DNA of 64,000 nucleotides from an uncultured Polaromonas sp. (lineage in GTDB: Bacteria; Pseudomonadota; Gammaproteobacteria; Burkholderiales; Burkholderiaceae_C). Location of the stretch: contig CALMEI010000012.1 of assembly GCA_937863225.1 (NCBI GenBank), forward strand, positions 42,621-106,620, in the 5' to 3' direction. This document shows, one piece after another, positions 28,771 through 37,638 of the stretch; the first letter of the stretch is position 1, and each line of letters opens with the position of its first letter. Below the pieces are notes generated by a model. It searched no databases. It worked only from the letters and a program-made list of their open reading frames with translations, and was not told where the DNA came from. The position numbers and the translations under genes were made by a program.

Positions 28771-28906
28771 GCATGCGGGCTTTCATCTTGGTGACTTGAC
28801 GCTTTTTGTTTCATTTCTATCAGATGATACGTGACAGCTCAGTTGTTGAACGCCTTTTTCGTGCGTGTTCAATCTGCCTGTGAACACTCGACCTTGCCAT
28901 CTGACA

Positions 28907-29260
28907 TTAACTTGATCTACGTTCAACGCGTTTACTGCAATCGAGCACATTAACATATACCGAATCACCGAGCTTCAGCGATGCATCCGCTGATATCGGC
29001 ACAGTAAGCCATACACTGTTCTTGGTTGGTCTGTACGTGATAGTTGCGTAACGAGATGGCAGTGTTGATTGGAATTTTTTGCACTCCTCCGCCAGCTTAT
29101 CAGTAAAGACTGAACCCTCCCCAACAGCGGTTACTGTACCCTTGCGCCAGCCGTCATACCAAGAAAAACGCGGTCCTTCGCTTGTGTTAGCACAACCTGA
29201 CAATAACGCTAATCCGATAACTACAGCAGCGCTGAACTGGGCATTCATTTCTAACTTCAT
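28907..29260 (-). CDS. Hypothetical lipoprotein
   Basis: The ATG at 29260 has a GGAG six bases upstream and gives MKLEMNAQFSAAVVIGLALL followed by SGCAN, a clear lipobox with cysteine near residue 24. The mature protein of ~94 residues has two further cysteines (EECKKF and LDCSKR) that could pair, and a predicted beta-rich C-terminal part (YATITYRPTKNSVWLTVPI). I recognise no family. It is the last gene of the leftward czc block, 51 bp after the His-rich protein, and precedes the tnpS end of the transposition module. Confidence 0.6.
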   Translation of the reverse strand: MKLEMNAQFSAAVVIGLALLSGCANTSEGPRFSWYDGWRKGTVTAVGEGSVFTDKLAEECKKFQSTLPSRYATITYRPTKNSVWLTVPISADASLKLGDSVYVNVLDCSKRVERRSS

Positions 29261-29311
29261 ATTTAACTCCAAAAATTTTTAAGTGCGGCATTGTGGCGCA
29301 CTTCATATGGT

Positions 29312-29695
29312 TTATTTCAGCACGAAACGTGCGGTGGATGATTTCCCAGCCGTCGAAACGACCGCGATAACTTTGGTGTTGGCTGTTGTCTTAAAGCTGC
29401 CTCTCGCCTCCAGTTTGTCTCCTGCAGGCTTTAATTCAACTTCTTGCTTTTCTGCACCAGAGAGCAGGGTCAGTTTTGCCGATATCTTGGAAATATCGGC
29501 CGGTTTACCGTGATCTCGCAAGTAAAGCTGCAATACGTCTGCTTTTGCAACCAGCTCATAGTCCATATCCTTGACTTCCACGACGACACCGCCATGCAAG
29601 GGCTTATGCTCATGCCCATGGTCGTGCTTGTCCGCAGCAAATGACACACCAGCCGTACCTAGTGCAATGATGGTTAAAAATTGCGCAAATTTCAT
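29312..29695 (-). CDS. Periplasmic His-rich metal-binding module of the czc operon
   Basis: The ATG at 29695 follows AAAGGAA and begins a signal peptide (MKFAQFLTIIALGTAGVSFA). The mature N-terminus is ADKHDHGHEHKPLHGG, a dense histidine motif that can bind zinc, cadmium or cobalt. The remaining ~85 residues (DYELVAKADVLQLYLRD...) form a small beta domain. That domain resembles the central part of the 187-residue protein at 33976-34539, and both resemble the N-terminal extension of CzcB proteins. It starts 37 bp after czcA in the same operon. A periplasmic metal chaperone for the efflux pump is the likely role, by inference. Confidence 0.75.
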   Translation of the reverse strand: MKFAQFLTIIALGTAGVSFAADKHDHGHEHKPLHGGVVVEVKDMDYELVAKADVLQLYLRDHGKPADISKISAKLTLLSGAEKQEVELKPAGDKLEARGSFKTTANTKVIAVVSTAGKSSTARFVLK

Positions 29696-29731
29696 AAAAT
29701 TTCCTTTCAAAATAAAACACACAAACAAAAA

Positions 29732-32700
29732 CTAAAAAGCTTCAGCATTACGGTCATTCAGCAAACGCTCAGCGTCTTTCCGACCAAAAAGCCAAAACAA
29801 AACGGGTGTCAAAAACGTATCGAGCAAAGTTGAACTGATGAGACCCGAAAAGATCACCACGGCAACGGGGTTCAAAATTTCAGTACCAGGTCGCTCAGCC
29901 TCGAAAAGCAAGGGAGCCAAAGCAAAGGCGGTCACCAAAGCGGTCATCAGCACGGGACTCAAACGCTCCATAGAGCCTCGCAAGATCATTTTCTGATCGA
30001 ACGACTCACCCTCAATACGCATGAGATTGATGTAATGGCTCACCTTCAAAATCCCATTGCGCACCGAAATACCCGCCAGCGTGATGAAGCCGACCAGAGC
30101 TGCAACGGACAAAGGCTGACCAGACAGCCACAATCCAAGGACAGCCCCAACCAAAGCCAAAGGGATATTGGCCATGATCAGAACAGACAGCGTGACCGAT
30201 TGGTACCGGCTGAACAACACCACAAACATCAGAATCAACGAGACAATGGACAGTAAACCCACCAAGCGTGAGGCTTCTTCCTGCGCCTTGAACTGTCCAC
30301 CCAGTGTGACGAAGTAGCCTTCGGGCAACTTAGTTTCAGCAACGACCTTGCGGATATCCTCAACAATCTCGGACAACGCACGTCCTTGCGCATTCGCAGA
30401 GAGCACAATGCGTCGCTTGCCATCATCGCGGCTGATCTGGTTGGGTCCATCGCTGCTCTCTATGGTGGCAAGCTTTGACAAAGGCACGCGGCCCGTTGGT
30501 GTTTCCAAAAGAATTTGCCCTAAACCCTCGATGGATCGGGCAGATTCTGGAAGTCGAACCACCAAAGCGAAGCGACGACCACCTTCCACGATCTGTGTGA
30601 CTTTTTCACCTTCAACCAGACTTTGCAGGGTTGCCAAAATCTGCGGAGTCGGTACACCATACTGGGCGGCTGCCGCATAGTCAATTTGAACTTTGATTTG
30701 CGGTGCCAGAACCTGCTTTTCTATCTCAAGATCAGCAATACCAGGAATACTCGCCAGCTTGGATTGAAGCAGATCAGCCTGCCCACGCAGTGTGTCCAGG
30801 TCATCCCCGAATATCTTGATCGCAATTTGTGAGCGCACGCCAGAGAGCATGTGGTCAATACGGTGCGAAATGGGTTGTCCGATACCAATGGCCGCTGGCA
30901 AATTGACAAGGCGTGCACGAATATCGGCGGTGATCTCACCCATAGAACGCGTCAACTCGGAAGTCGGTTTCAGACCCACATCCAGTTCACTGACATGGAC
31001 CCCCTCGGCGTGTTCGTCCAATTCTGCCCGCCCACTGCGCCGACCGACATGTGTGACTTCTGGCACTTGTTTGACCAATTTCTCCGCCTGCTGCGCCAAG
31101 GCGGAAGATTCCGCCAAGGTGACACCCGGATTGAGGCGCAACCCGATCAAGAGTGTTCCCTCATTGAAGGGTGGAAGGAAGGTCTTTGGAAAGAAAGGCA
31201 CGGCTACCGCTGCAATCACGACCGCCAAACCACCGGCGATCAATGCTGCTTTGGGTCGATTCAACACCGCCTGCAGGCTTGTTTGATAACGACGCTTGAG
31301 CCAAGCCAGCAGTTTTGTATCGCCATGGTCCAACGACTTCATGCTTGGCAGCAGGTAGTACGACAAGACAGGTGTCACCGTGACCGAGACAATCAACGAT
31401 GCCAATGTCGAAACAATGAATGCAATGCCCAGTGGCACGAACAGTCTTCCCTCCATGCCAGGCAAGGCGAACAAGGGCAGAAACACCAAGACGATGATGA
31501 TCGTGGCATAGAGAATCGCAGAGCGCACCTCCATCGTGGCGTGGTTGACCAGCAGCATGGGGTGCAGGTGATGGTCTGGGTGTTTTAAGCGATCAGTTTT
31601 CAATCGCCGTAGCACGTTCTCCACACCAACCACCGCATCGTCCACCAGTCCGCCAATGGCAATGGCCAAACCACCCAACGTCATGGTGTTGATGGATAGT
31701 CCAAAGTATTGAAACACCAGTGCCGTCATGAAAATGGATACCGGTATGGCGGTCAATGCAATCACCGTGGGAGGAAGCGGGCCCAGGAAGAAAAACAGAA
31801 TGACCGCAACAAAGATCGATTGACCCAACAGCTTGCCCCGCAGCGTCGTGATGGATGCTTCAATAAAGCTGGCCTGTCGGAAGGTCACTTTGGGTGTATC
31901 CATCCCTTTGGGCAGGGAGCCCTTCATTTCAACCAAGGCAGATTCAATGGAACGCGTTAATTGAATCGTATCGGCTGTGGGTTGCTTTTGAATGCCCAAA
32001 ATCACGGCGGGTTTGCCCTCAAACCCGGCATCTCCACGTTTCAGCGCAGGTGCAAAAGTCACGTCTCCAATTTGGCGCAGCAAGATGGCTTGGCCGTTTT
32101 TAGCCGTTAATGCGAGATTTTTCAGATCATCGAGCCGCGAAGTCCGTCCGATGTTGCGGATCAGGTATTCGCGTCCATTCAATTCCAGGAAGCCACCCGA
32201 GGTGTTAGACGAATAGCCTTTGAGCGCAGCCTCCAATTGATCGTGTGTGATGCCCAATTCCGCCATACGCGTGGTGTTAGGCTGCACCTGAAATTGACGG
32301 ACTTCGCCACCGATGGGGATGACCTGCGCTACACCAGGGATGGCCATGAGCCGGGGTCGCAATACCCAGTCGGCATACTCACGCACCTGCATGGGAGAAA
32401 TTTTCGTTGCATCAATGGGGATCGCGATTTGCATGATTTCACCCATGATGGAGCTGATGGGCCCCATGCGTGGAATCACCCCAGCGGGTAGTCCTTCCTC
32501 CATAGCCGACAGGCGTTCGGAGACCATTTGACGGGCCCGAAAAATTTCGGTTTTCCAGTCAAAAGTCACGTAAATAAAGGATAAACCGGCGCTGGACACC
32601 GACCGCACACTTTCCACGCCCGGCAAACCATTCATGGTGGTTTCCAGCGGGAAGGTGATAAGTTGCTCCACCTCCTCGGCGGCCATACCCCCCGCCTCCG

Positions 32701-32851
32701 TCATGATCGTGACGGTAGGTTTGTTCAGGTCAGGAAACACATCCACGGGGGTTTGCGACAAGGTGAACGCACCGTATGCCATCAGCACCAGACTGGCGAT
32801 GATCACCAGCAGCCTGTTGCTCAGGCTGTTATCAAGAAGCCACTTAAACAT
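29732..32851 (-). CDS. czcA: CzcA, heavy-metal-efflux RND inner-membrane transporter
   Basis: This 1039-residue HME-RND pump has twelve transmembrane segments and two large periplasmic loops. The diagnostic segments are the N-terminal VDVFPDLNKPTV, RQMVSERL in the first porter loop, and the TM4 motif GGLAIAIGGLVDDAVVGVEN (~390-410), whose aspartates carry the proton relay. It is proton-driven and moves divalent cations (Zn, Cd, Co) or, less likely, Cu/Ag out through CzcC. The TM4 DD/VEN pattern is that of the CzcA-like rather than the CusA-like subgroup, but metal choice should be read as probable. It follows czcB by 15 bp. Confidence 0.94.
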   Translation of the reverse strand: MFKWLLDNSLSNRLLVIIASLVLMAYGAFTLSQTPVDVFPDLNKPTVTIMTEAGGMAAEEVEQLITFPLETTMNGLPGVESVRSVSSAGLSFIYVTFDWKTEIFRARQMVSERLSAMEEGLPAGVIPRMGPISSIMGEIMQIAIPIDATKISPMQVREYADWVLRPRLMAIPGVAQVIPIGGEVRQFQVQPNTTRMAELGITHDQLEAALKGYSSNTSGGFLELNGREYLIRNIGRTSRLDDLKNLALTAKNGQAILLRQIGDVTFAPALKRGDAGFEGKPAVILGIQKQPTADTIQLTRSIESALVEMKGSLPKGMDTPKVTFRQASFIEASITTLRGKLLGQSIFVAVILFFFLGPLPPTVIALTAIPVSIFMTALVFQYFGLSINTMTLGGLAIAIGGLVDDAVVGVENVLRRLKTDRLKHPDHHLHPMLLVNHATMEVRSAILYATIIIVLVFLPLFALPGMEGRLFVPLGIAFIVSTLASLIVSVTVTPVLSYYLLPSMKSLDHGDTKLLAWLKRRYQTSLQAVLNRPKAALIAGGLAVVIAAVAVPFFPKTFLPPFNEGTLLIGLRLNPGVTLAESSALAQQAEKLVKQVPEVTHVGRRSGRAELDEHAEGVHVSELDVGLKPTSELTRSMGEITADIRARLVNLPAAIGIGQPISHRIDHMLSGVRSQIAIKIFGDDLDTLRGQADLLQSKLASIPGIADLEIEKQVLAPQIKVQIDYAAAAQYGVPTPQILATLQSLVEGEKVTQIVEGGRRFALVVRLPESARSIEGLGQILLETPTGRVPLSKLATIESSDGPNQISRDDGKRRIVLSANAQGRALSEIVEDIRKVVAETKLPEGYFVTLGGQFKAQEEASRLVGLLSIVSLILMFVVLFSRYQSVTLSVLIMANIPLALVGAVLGLWLSGQPLSVAALVGFITLAGISVRNGILKVSHYINLMRIEGESFDQKMILRGSMERLSPVLMTALVTAFALAPLLFEAERPGTEILNPVAVVIFSGLISSTLLDTFLTPVLFWLFGRKDAERLLNDRNAEAF

Positions 32852-32866
32852 GGGTCAGGTTCCTTA

Positions 32867-33979
32867 TCAACGGATTTGGTTGATCAAGGTGGCCGCCTGC
32901 GTGGCAATCCGGTCTCCGGCTTTGAGGCCAGAGGTGATTGCAACAGACACACCGTCCAGGGGTTCAGCGGTGACCGTGCGGGGTTCAAACCGCTCTGGTG
33001 CTGTTTTGACCCACACAATGGTCTGATTTGCCGGGTTTTTCATCAAAGCCGATGCCGGAACACGCAAGCCCTTCACAGTGGTCGCGGTCTGGACGTACAG
33101 TTTGACGGATTGCCCCACGGCCAGCTTGGACAATGCTGCGCCTTCTCCACTAAATATCATCGGCAGTGCTTGCTCACGCAAGCTGCGAGCTGCACCCACA
33201 AACGTCAAGGGCACACGCTCTGAACCGATGGCTAGAGCAGCACCCGCGACATTGCTGGCGACCTCTGCGTCATAGGCCAAAGCCTCGATGCGTAATCTTT
33301 TGGGATCAACCACTTCAAACACCAGTTCGCGTGCGTCAACGACTTGACCCGTGACCACGCTGCTCGATGCGATGACGCCAGAAACAGGTGCGATCAGTGC
33401 ATCACGGCTGTTCAAACCGGCATTCACAGCAGAAACCCGTTCGCTCAAGCTGGTAACTTCACTCTCACTGGCCTCTATTTCCTTGCGTGGCACCGTGTCC
33501 GAGAGCTCACGCAAACGCGCAAGGCGCTTGTCTGCCAGGGCTTTGGCGGCACGAAGCTCGGCCAATTGTGCCGCCTGATTTGAACGCTCAAGTACACCAC
33601 TTGATGGTGTGACGTAGGCCAAAATATCCCCTTTTTTGACTGCTTGCCCTACGCTTGGCAAACCAAGTGTCCCTGCGGAGATACGTCCTGCGACCAGTGC
33701 TTGGACCTTACCACCTGCATTGGGGTCCATGACAACTTTGCCCGCCAATTCGATAGAGCGCGGTAGGTCACCAACCGCCACGGGTAGCGTGCGCACACCA
33801 ATTTGGCGTTGTGCGGGCTTGGGTAGAAAGACGCTGCCATCCGGCAATCTTTTGGGGCCACTGCTGTTAATCGCAGCGGGCGCATCACCATGGTCATGCC
33901 CCTCACCAGCCTGCGCGGACAAAGTCAAAAACAAACTTGCCAAAGTCCACAGGACTAATTTCAGTACAGATTTCTTCAT
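32867..33979 (-). CDS. czcB: CzcB, periplasmic adaptor (membrane fusion) subunit
   Basis: The ATG at 33979 (MKKSVLKLVLWTL) overlaps the TGA of the upstream gene by 4 bp (ATGA) and gives a proper signal peptide, so a 37-codon upstream extension is rejected. The mature protein begins GEGHDHGDAPAA. The adaptor domains follow in order: barrel-sandwich hybrid (VQALVAGRISAG, ~90), helical hairpin (~130-185), lipoyl return (ALIAPVSGVIASSSVV, ~195), and beta-barrel and membrane-proximal domains to residue 370. It links CzcA to CzcC. Unlike many CzcB proteins it lacks the large N-terminal extension, which appears here as a separate upstream gene. Confidence 0.93.
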   Translation of the reverse strand: MKKSVLKLVLWTLASLFLTLSAQAGEGHDHGDAPAAINSSGPKRLPDGSVFLPKPAQRQIGVRTLPVAVGDLPRSIELAGKVVMDPNAGGKVQALVAGRISAGTLGLPSVGQAVKKGDILAYVTPSSGVLERSNQAAQLAELRAAKALADKRLARLRELSDTVPRKEIEASESEVTSLSERVSAVNAGLNSRDALIAPVSGVIASSSVVTGQVVDARELVFEVVDPKRLRIEALAYDAEVASNVAGAALAIGSERVPLTFVGAARSLREQALPMIFSGEGAALSKLAVGQSVKLYVQTATTVKGLRVPASALMKNPANQTIVWVKTAPERFEPRTVTAEPLDGVSVAITSGLKAGDRIATQAATLINQIR

Positions 33980-34539
33980 GCCACACCTCCAACACGGTTG
34001 ATTCGATTTGCACGGACACGACGCCATCCCCAGACCATCAGGGCTAAAGCGCCCATCACAGCCAGGGCCCACAATCCGTACAACTTCCATGCCTGGCTGC
34101 TCGTGGCTTCATCGGTGTGTGTATCCTTATGAATGTCCAGGTCACCCGCGAGCAGATCGGTCTCCTTTCCTGCAAACACGGTCGCAGACACGGCAATTTC
34201 ACCGGGTTTAAGTTCTTGTGCCAGCACGGCCTCAAATTCGCCTTCACCATGTGGCTTGACGGGAACCTTGACACCTCCCAATTCAAGTTCCAACTTGGCA
34301 TCCTTGACTGGGCTGTTGTCGCTCGTTCGGTCCAGATAGAGGGTTATCTGTTTGCCGTTCACAACGCCAACCAGTTCAAAATTCTCTGACACAGCAGAAA
34401 ACCGTGGTTGCGCTGGGCCCGCAGCCGACACCGGTGCTTCGCCGTGATCGTGGCCATCGCCAGCCCAGGCGGTAAGCGTCGTCATCGCGAGCAGTGCCGC
34501 CGCGCCCAAGGTTCTTAACCTTTTGTTTAAATTCATCAT
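33976..34539 (-). CDS. Separate CzcB N-terminal-like module with membrane anchor
   Basis: This 187-residue protein has a signal peptide ending at LTAWA, then GDGHDHGEAPVSAAGP, almost the same mature start as CzcB (GEGHDHGDAP). A beta domain follows (FELVGVVNGKQITLYLD to DLLAGDLDI, ~50-135), then a C-terminal transmembrane helix (ALAVMGALALMVWGW) and a basic tail. The beta domain resembles the N-terminal extension found fused in C. metallidurans-type CzcB. Here it is its own gene, translationally coupled to czcB by an ATGA overlap and 41 bp after czcC. A membrane-tethered metal donor to the CzcCBA pump is the most likely role, by inference. Confidence 0.75.
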   Translation of the reverse strand: MMNLNKRLRTLGAAALLAMTTLTAWAGDGHDHGEAPVSAAGPAQPRFSAVSENFELVGVVNGKQITLYLDRTSDNSPVKDAKLELELGGVKVPVKPHGEGEFEAVLAQELKPGEIAVSATVFAGKETDLLAGDLDIHKDTHTDEATSSQAWKLYGLWALAVMGALALMVWGWRRVRANRINRVGGVA

Positions 34540-34580
34540 GTGATTCCTAAAATTTGCTAGTTGTATGTTTTGAATGAGCG

Positions 34581-35909
34581 TTAAGTTGGCAACAATCCAA
34601 GCGCTTGACGCAATGCCGATACGGCAGCAGCCAGATCAACACGGACGCGGGCAGCTTGGCGTTCAGCCTCTATGGCTTCTGATTCGATGCGCAGGCGTGT
34701 GGGTAAGTCGCTTTCCCCAAGTCGGAATGACTTTTGAATAAAGCCACGTAGCTCTTTGGCTAGCTGGGCACGCTTATTCGCAGCAGTCTCTTGAACTTGG
34801 ACAGATTCGAGGCGTTGACGAGCTGCATCCAACTGCGCCACCAAGCGTTCTTTCTCCATGCTTGCTGCGGTCCGTGCCTCAATGGATTCCGCTTGCGCAG
34901 TGGCGGCCTTGGCACGATTCCGATTGTCTGCGCCAAAAGGTATGCGCATACCCACTGTGATGGCTTGCTGGTAGGGGTCGGTAGCTTGCCCTTTGTCTCT
35001 GCTCATCGCCAAACTCAATTCAGGGTTCGCTCGCGATTGACTGAGTACCAGTTCCGCATGGCGCTGCGCGGTTTCAGAACGATCAAGCAGTTCGGTGAGT
35101 GCCGGATGCTTGTCCAGCAGCACAGATGAATTTCCCGAAAATTCCGGGACAGATTCCGCTTTGATCACGGTTTCACTGGCAGGCACCGTTGCTGAATATC
35201 CGGCTTCACCGACTAGCATTCGTAATTGTTGCGATGCTGTCAACACACTGCCCCAAGCTTCTGCCAAAGCAACTTCAGCGGAGGCCATGGCTCCATCGGC
35301 TTGATATTGGTCTGACTTCGCTAAATCACCGGCTTTGACACGCTTGGTGACATCCATGGCAAGTTGCTGCGCGCTACGCAGTCGATCACTGGCCACTTCG
35401 TGTTCGATTCGCGTTCGATGCCAAAGCCAGTAGGCCTCACGCACGCTCGCAGCCGTGCGCAGTTGCGCTGCTGATATCCGGCTGACAGCGCTACGCATTT
35501 CAGCATCAGCTAAAGCGGCTGTACCAGCACGTTCGCCAGGAAGCCACAAGGGGATTGATACGCCTGCAACGAACTCGCGACTGCCTTGGTTCTTGTTGAG
35601 TCGGTCCGTTTTTCCTGATACTTCGAATACGACAGGTTCGGGTAACCAATTGTTTGCCGCCTGGCTGCGAGCTATAGCGGCACTCTGGCGAATCAGTTGT
35701 GATTTTGCTTCGGGCTGACGCTGCCACGCGGCATCAAAAGCTTGTTTCAGCGTTAATGGGGAACCGAGCGATGAGCCTTGGGTTGCTTGAACAGTTGAAC
35801 CTGAAGAGCTGACACGCTGAGTTGATGGTATTTGCTGTGCCCATGCACAGTTGATGGCGAACACGAGCACGGTGCTGCGCAACCAAATTCTTTGATTTTT
35901 TCGGAACAT
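34581..35909 (-). CDS. czcC: CzcC, outer-membrane efflux channel
   Basis: This 442-residue TolC-family protein has a signal peptide (MFRKNQRIWLRSTVLVF... to AWA), two outer-membrane-efflux repeats (roughly 55-230 and 250-440) and long coiled-coil helices rich in A, Q, R and E. It forms the trimeric channel through which CzcAB exports metal. GGAG lies at good spacing before the ATG. It is the second gene of the leftward operon after czcI, 134 bp away, so it may also have its own promoter. Confidence 0.92.
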   Translation of the reverse strand: MFRKNQRIWLRSTVLVFAINCAWAQQIPSTQRVSSSGSTVQATQGSSLGSPLTLKQAFDAAWQRQPEAKSQLIRQSAAIARSQAANNWLPEPVVFEVSGKTDRLNKNQGSREFVAGVSIPLWLPGERAGTAALADAEMRSAVSRISAAQLRTAASVREAYWLWHRTRIEHEVASDRLRSAQQLAMDVTKRVKAGDLAKSDQYQADGAMASAEVALAEAWGSVLTASQQLRMLVGEAGYSATVPASETVIKAESVPEFSGNSSVLLDKHPALTELLDRSETAQRHAELVLSQSRANPELSLAMSRDKGQATDPYQQAITVGMRIPFGADNRNRAKAATAQAESIEARTAASMEKERLVAQLDAARQRLESVQVQETAANKRAQLAKELRGFIQKSFRLGESDLPTRLRIESEAIEAERQAARVRVDLAAAVSALRQALGLLPT

Positions 35910-36043
35910 TCGATTCTCCAGTGATTAAAAAACACGCGGGGGAATCAGCAAGGCGGGAGCAAGAACGCGCAGTTTTTTGCACGGTTGCAATTGATATGCA
36001 ACGTACGAATAACTAAAAAGTCATGTTTGACCCACCTCGCCGA

Positions 36044-36397
36044 TCAGGCGAGGTCAGCCCAATTCGGGCGTTCGGGTAGAGAGGGGGTATGAGATGAGAT
36101 TCGGACATGTCGCGAACTGTGTATGTCCGATGACAGGAGTATCGCCGGCAATGACATGGAATCAACAATGGCGGACATGCATCCCGCATGGCATGTGCTG
36201 CAGTCGGCATCAGCAGCACCATTGGCGTTGAGCGTACGACTGCTCGCACCTTCATCATCGGCGGTATGCTGATGTTCGTGGTGCCCAAAATGCTGAGCGG
36301 CTGCACCTGCTTCATGCTTGCAATAAGCCGTCCCTACAGCCCAACTGAGCTGCATAGGCAGGAGTAACAAGAGAAAGATGGTGAGCCAGCGTCGCAT
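36044..36397 (-). CDS. czcI: CzcI-like small periplasmic regulatory protein
   Basis: This 117-residue protein has a signal peptide (MRRWLTIFLLLLLPMQLSWA). A histidine cluster follows (HFGHHEHQHTADD, ~36-48), and a CSTCHAGC segment with three cysteines near residue 67. It matches the size, layout and position of CzcI, the small protein encoded before czcC in czc determinants, thought to modulate metal-dependent expression. Some databases place such sequences in the DUF2946 family. It leads the czc block. No czcRS two-component pair is present in the transposon. Confidence 0.72.
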   Translation of the reverse strand: MRRWLTIFLLLLLPMQLSWAVGTAYCKHEAGAAAQHFGHHEHQHTADDEGASSRTLNANGAADADCSTCHAGCMSAIVDSMSLPAILLSSDIHSSRHVRISSHTPSLPERPNWADLA

Positions 36398-36478
36398 TGA
36401 GCGGGATTATAACACCTGCAATTTTTTGATCAGGGGAAAAAAGCCGGGGCGATTCAATACAGATATCGAAGGGAGCGT

Positions 36479-37117
36479 CTATTTCCCATAAGTCACATCT
36501 ATTTCCTTTTTTATTAATGTTCGTAGCGCATCTTCGCTAAAGTTTAAGAGTGGTTTACCGTTCACATAGAAAGTGGGTGTTTTTTGCACTTGAAAAGCGG
36601 CGACATCAGCCGTGTCTTGCTTGAGCACGCTTTCAATGGCGGGAGATTTCATATCGGCTTTGGCTTTGTCAACATTAACGCCAACAGTTTTTAAGTAAGG
36701 CCAAATTTTTTCAACTTGCGGATTGCCATGATCTGCCCACTCTGGCTGTGAGAGTAACACGGCCTCTAATGATTGCCAGTACAAATTTTGAGCTTTCGTA
36801 GCTTCAAGCATTTTCACAACAGCATCTGAATCTTTATGAAAAGCGGCATAGCGTAAAACGAGTTTTAGCTTGCCTTTGTTTTCTTCCAAAATCGATTTAA
36901 CCAAGGGGTAAAAAGCGCGGCAGGCTTCGCACGAAGGGTCAAAAAACTCAACCAGAGTGACTTTGGCATCTTCTGCACCTGTGGTGGGAGAGTAAAACTG
37001 CACTAGGTTGGCGGCATTTTTGGAAGCTAGCGCCGTGCTTTCCTCGGCTTTTTTACCTTGAAAAGCAAACATGCCCATCGCAAACATCACGGTTACAAGC
37101 AGGATTGAGCCAATCAA
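36479..37117 (-). CDS. DsbA-family thiol oxidoreductase, membrane-anchored
   Basis: About 212 residues: an N-terminal membrane anchor (SILLVTVMFAMGMFAF), then a thioredoxin/DsbA fold with active site DPSCEACRAF near residue 68. The inserted helical domain and the cis-proline loop VQKTPTFYVNG (~185) follow. It would oxidise or isomerise disulfides in the periplasm. No ATG is available: the only start consistent with the frame is TTG at 37117, seven codons after an in-frame TAA, and there is no convincing ribosome binding site. It may be translated poorly, or coupled to the DsbB fragment 70 bp upstream. Such Dsb pairs occur in metal-resistance islands. Confidence 0.7.
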   Translation of the reverse strand: MIGSILLVTVMFAMGMFAFQGKKAEESTALASKNAANLVQFYSPTTGAEDAKVTLVEFFDPSCEACRAFYPLVKSILEENKGKLKLVLRYAAFHKDSDAVVKMLEATKAQNLYWQSLEAVLLSQPEWADHGNPQVEKIWPYLKTVGVNVDKAKADMKSPAIESVLKQDTADVAAFQVQKTPTFYVNGKPLLNFSEDALRTLIKKEIDVTYGK

Positions 37118-37187
37118 TGCGAAGTTTTTTGGTAATTAGGGCGAAACGTTACCAAAGTAGAGGTTTAAAAACAGTTTGAAGACATTG

Positions 37188-37457
37188 TCATTTCAATTGC
37201 TTTGCTGCTTTTAGACCTGCAACCACAGTCGCAAAAGCAAGCACAGACATCAATGGAATGGTGACGAATCCCCATAGTTCGAGTTTTTGGTCAGCGCAAG
37301 ATGAGCCAACACCACACGGTATCAAACCTTTGGGTATAAAACCCATATACAGCAAACAGTGGTATGCGGCCAACGCAGCGCCAGCGATAGCAAAAGGCTG
37401 TGCATAGCGATAAACATTGCCATCCTGTGTGTACAAGCCAACACCCAACACGATCAT
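37188..37457 (-). pseudogene. DsbB/BdbC-type disulfide bond protein, N-terminally truncated
   Basis: The 89 residues contain the C-terminal half of a four-helix DsbB/BdbC protein: two membrane helices (AQPFAIAGAALAAYHCLLY and FVTIPLMSVLAFATVV) flank a periplasmic loop with the cysteine pair PCGVGSSCADQ. The first two helices and the quinone-side CxxC are missing. In-frame upstream sequence (SLDAL) continues briefly, then runs into unrelated DNA at about 37,478-37,638. It therefore looks like a deletion remnant left by assembly of the cargo. It precedes the DsbA-like gene on the same strand. Activity as an oxidase is unlikely. Confidence 0.68.
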
Positions 37458-37638
37458 CAGTGCGTCCAGGGATCTTCAATTCCGGAAAGCGAGCCTCCCA
37501 CCTGCGGCCTTGATTCGGGATCACGGCAAGTACTCCATGACTACCGAAGGGATAAAGAATCCAAGCGCATGGGGCGAAGTATCCATGGCCCATACGCATG
37601 GGTCAAGAAGGTCCTGCCGTGCGTAATAAAGACCATCC

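Noticed and set aside
28850..28890. Imperfect dyad GTGTTCA-N9-TGAACAC upstream of tnpS as a resolution core site
   Set aside because: The arms are short, the spacer is 9 bp, and it shares no sequence with the dyads near tnpT. It may be an operator, but evidence for a crossover site is lacking.
30851..31588. 245-codon plus-strand frame opposite czcA
   Set aside because: It is an antisense reading of a GC-rich conserved gene. Its composition (many Q, R, H) is that of a mirror frame, and no family is recognised.
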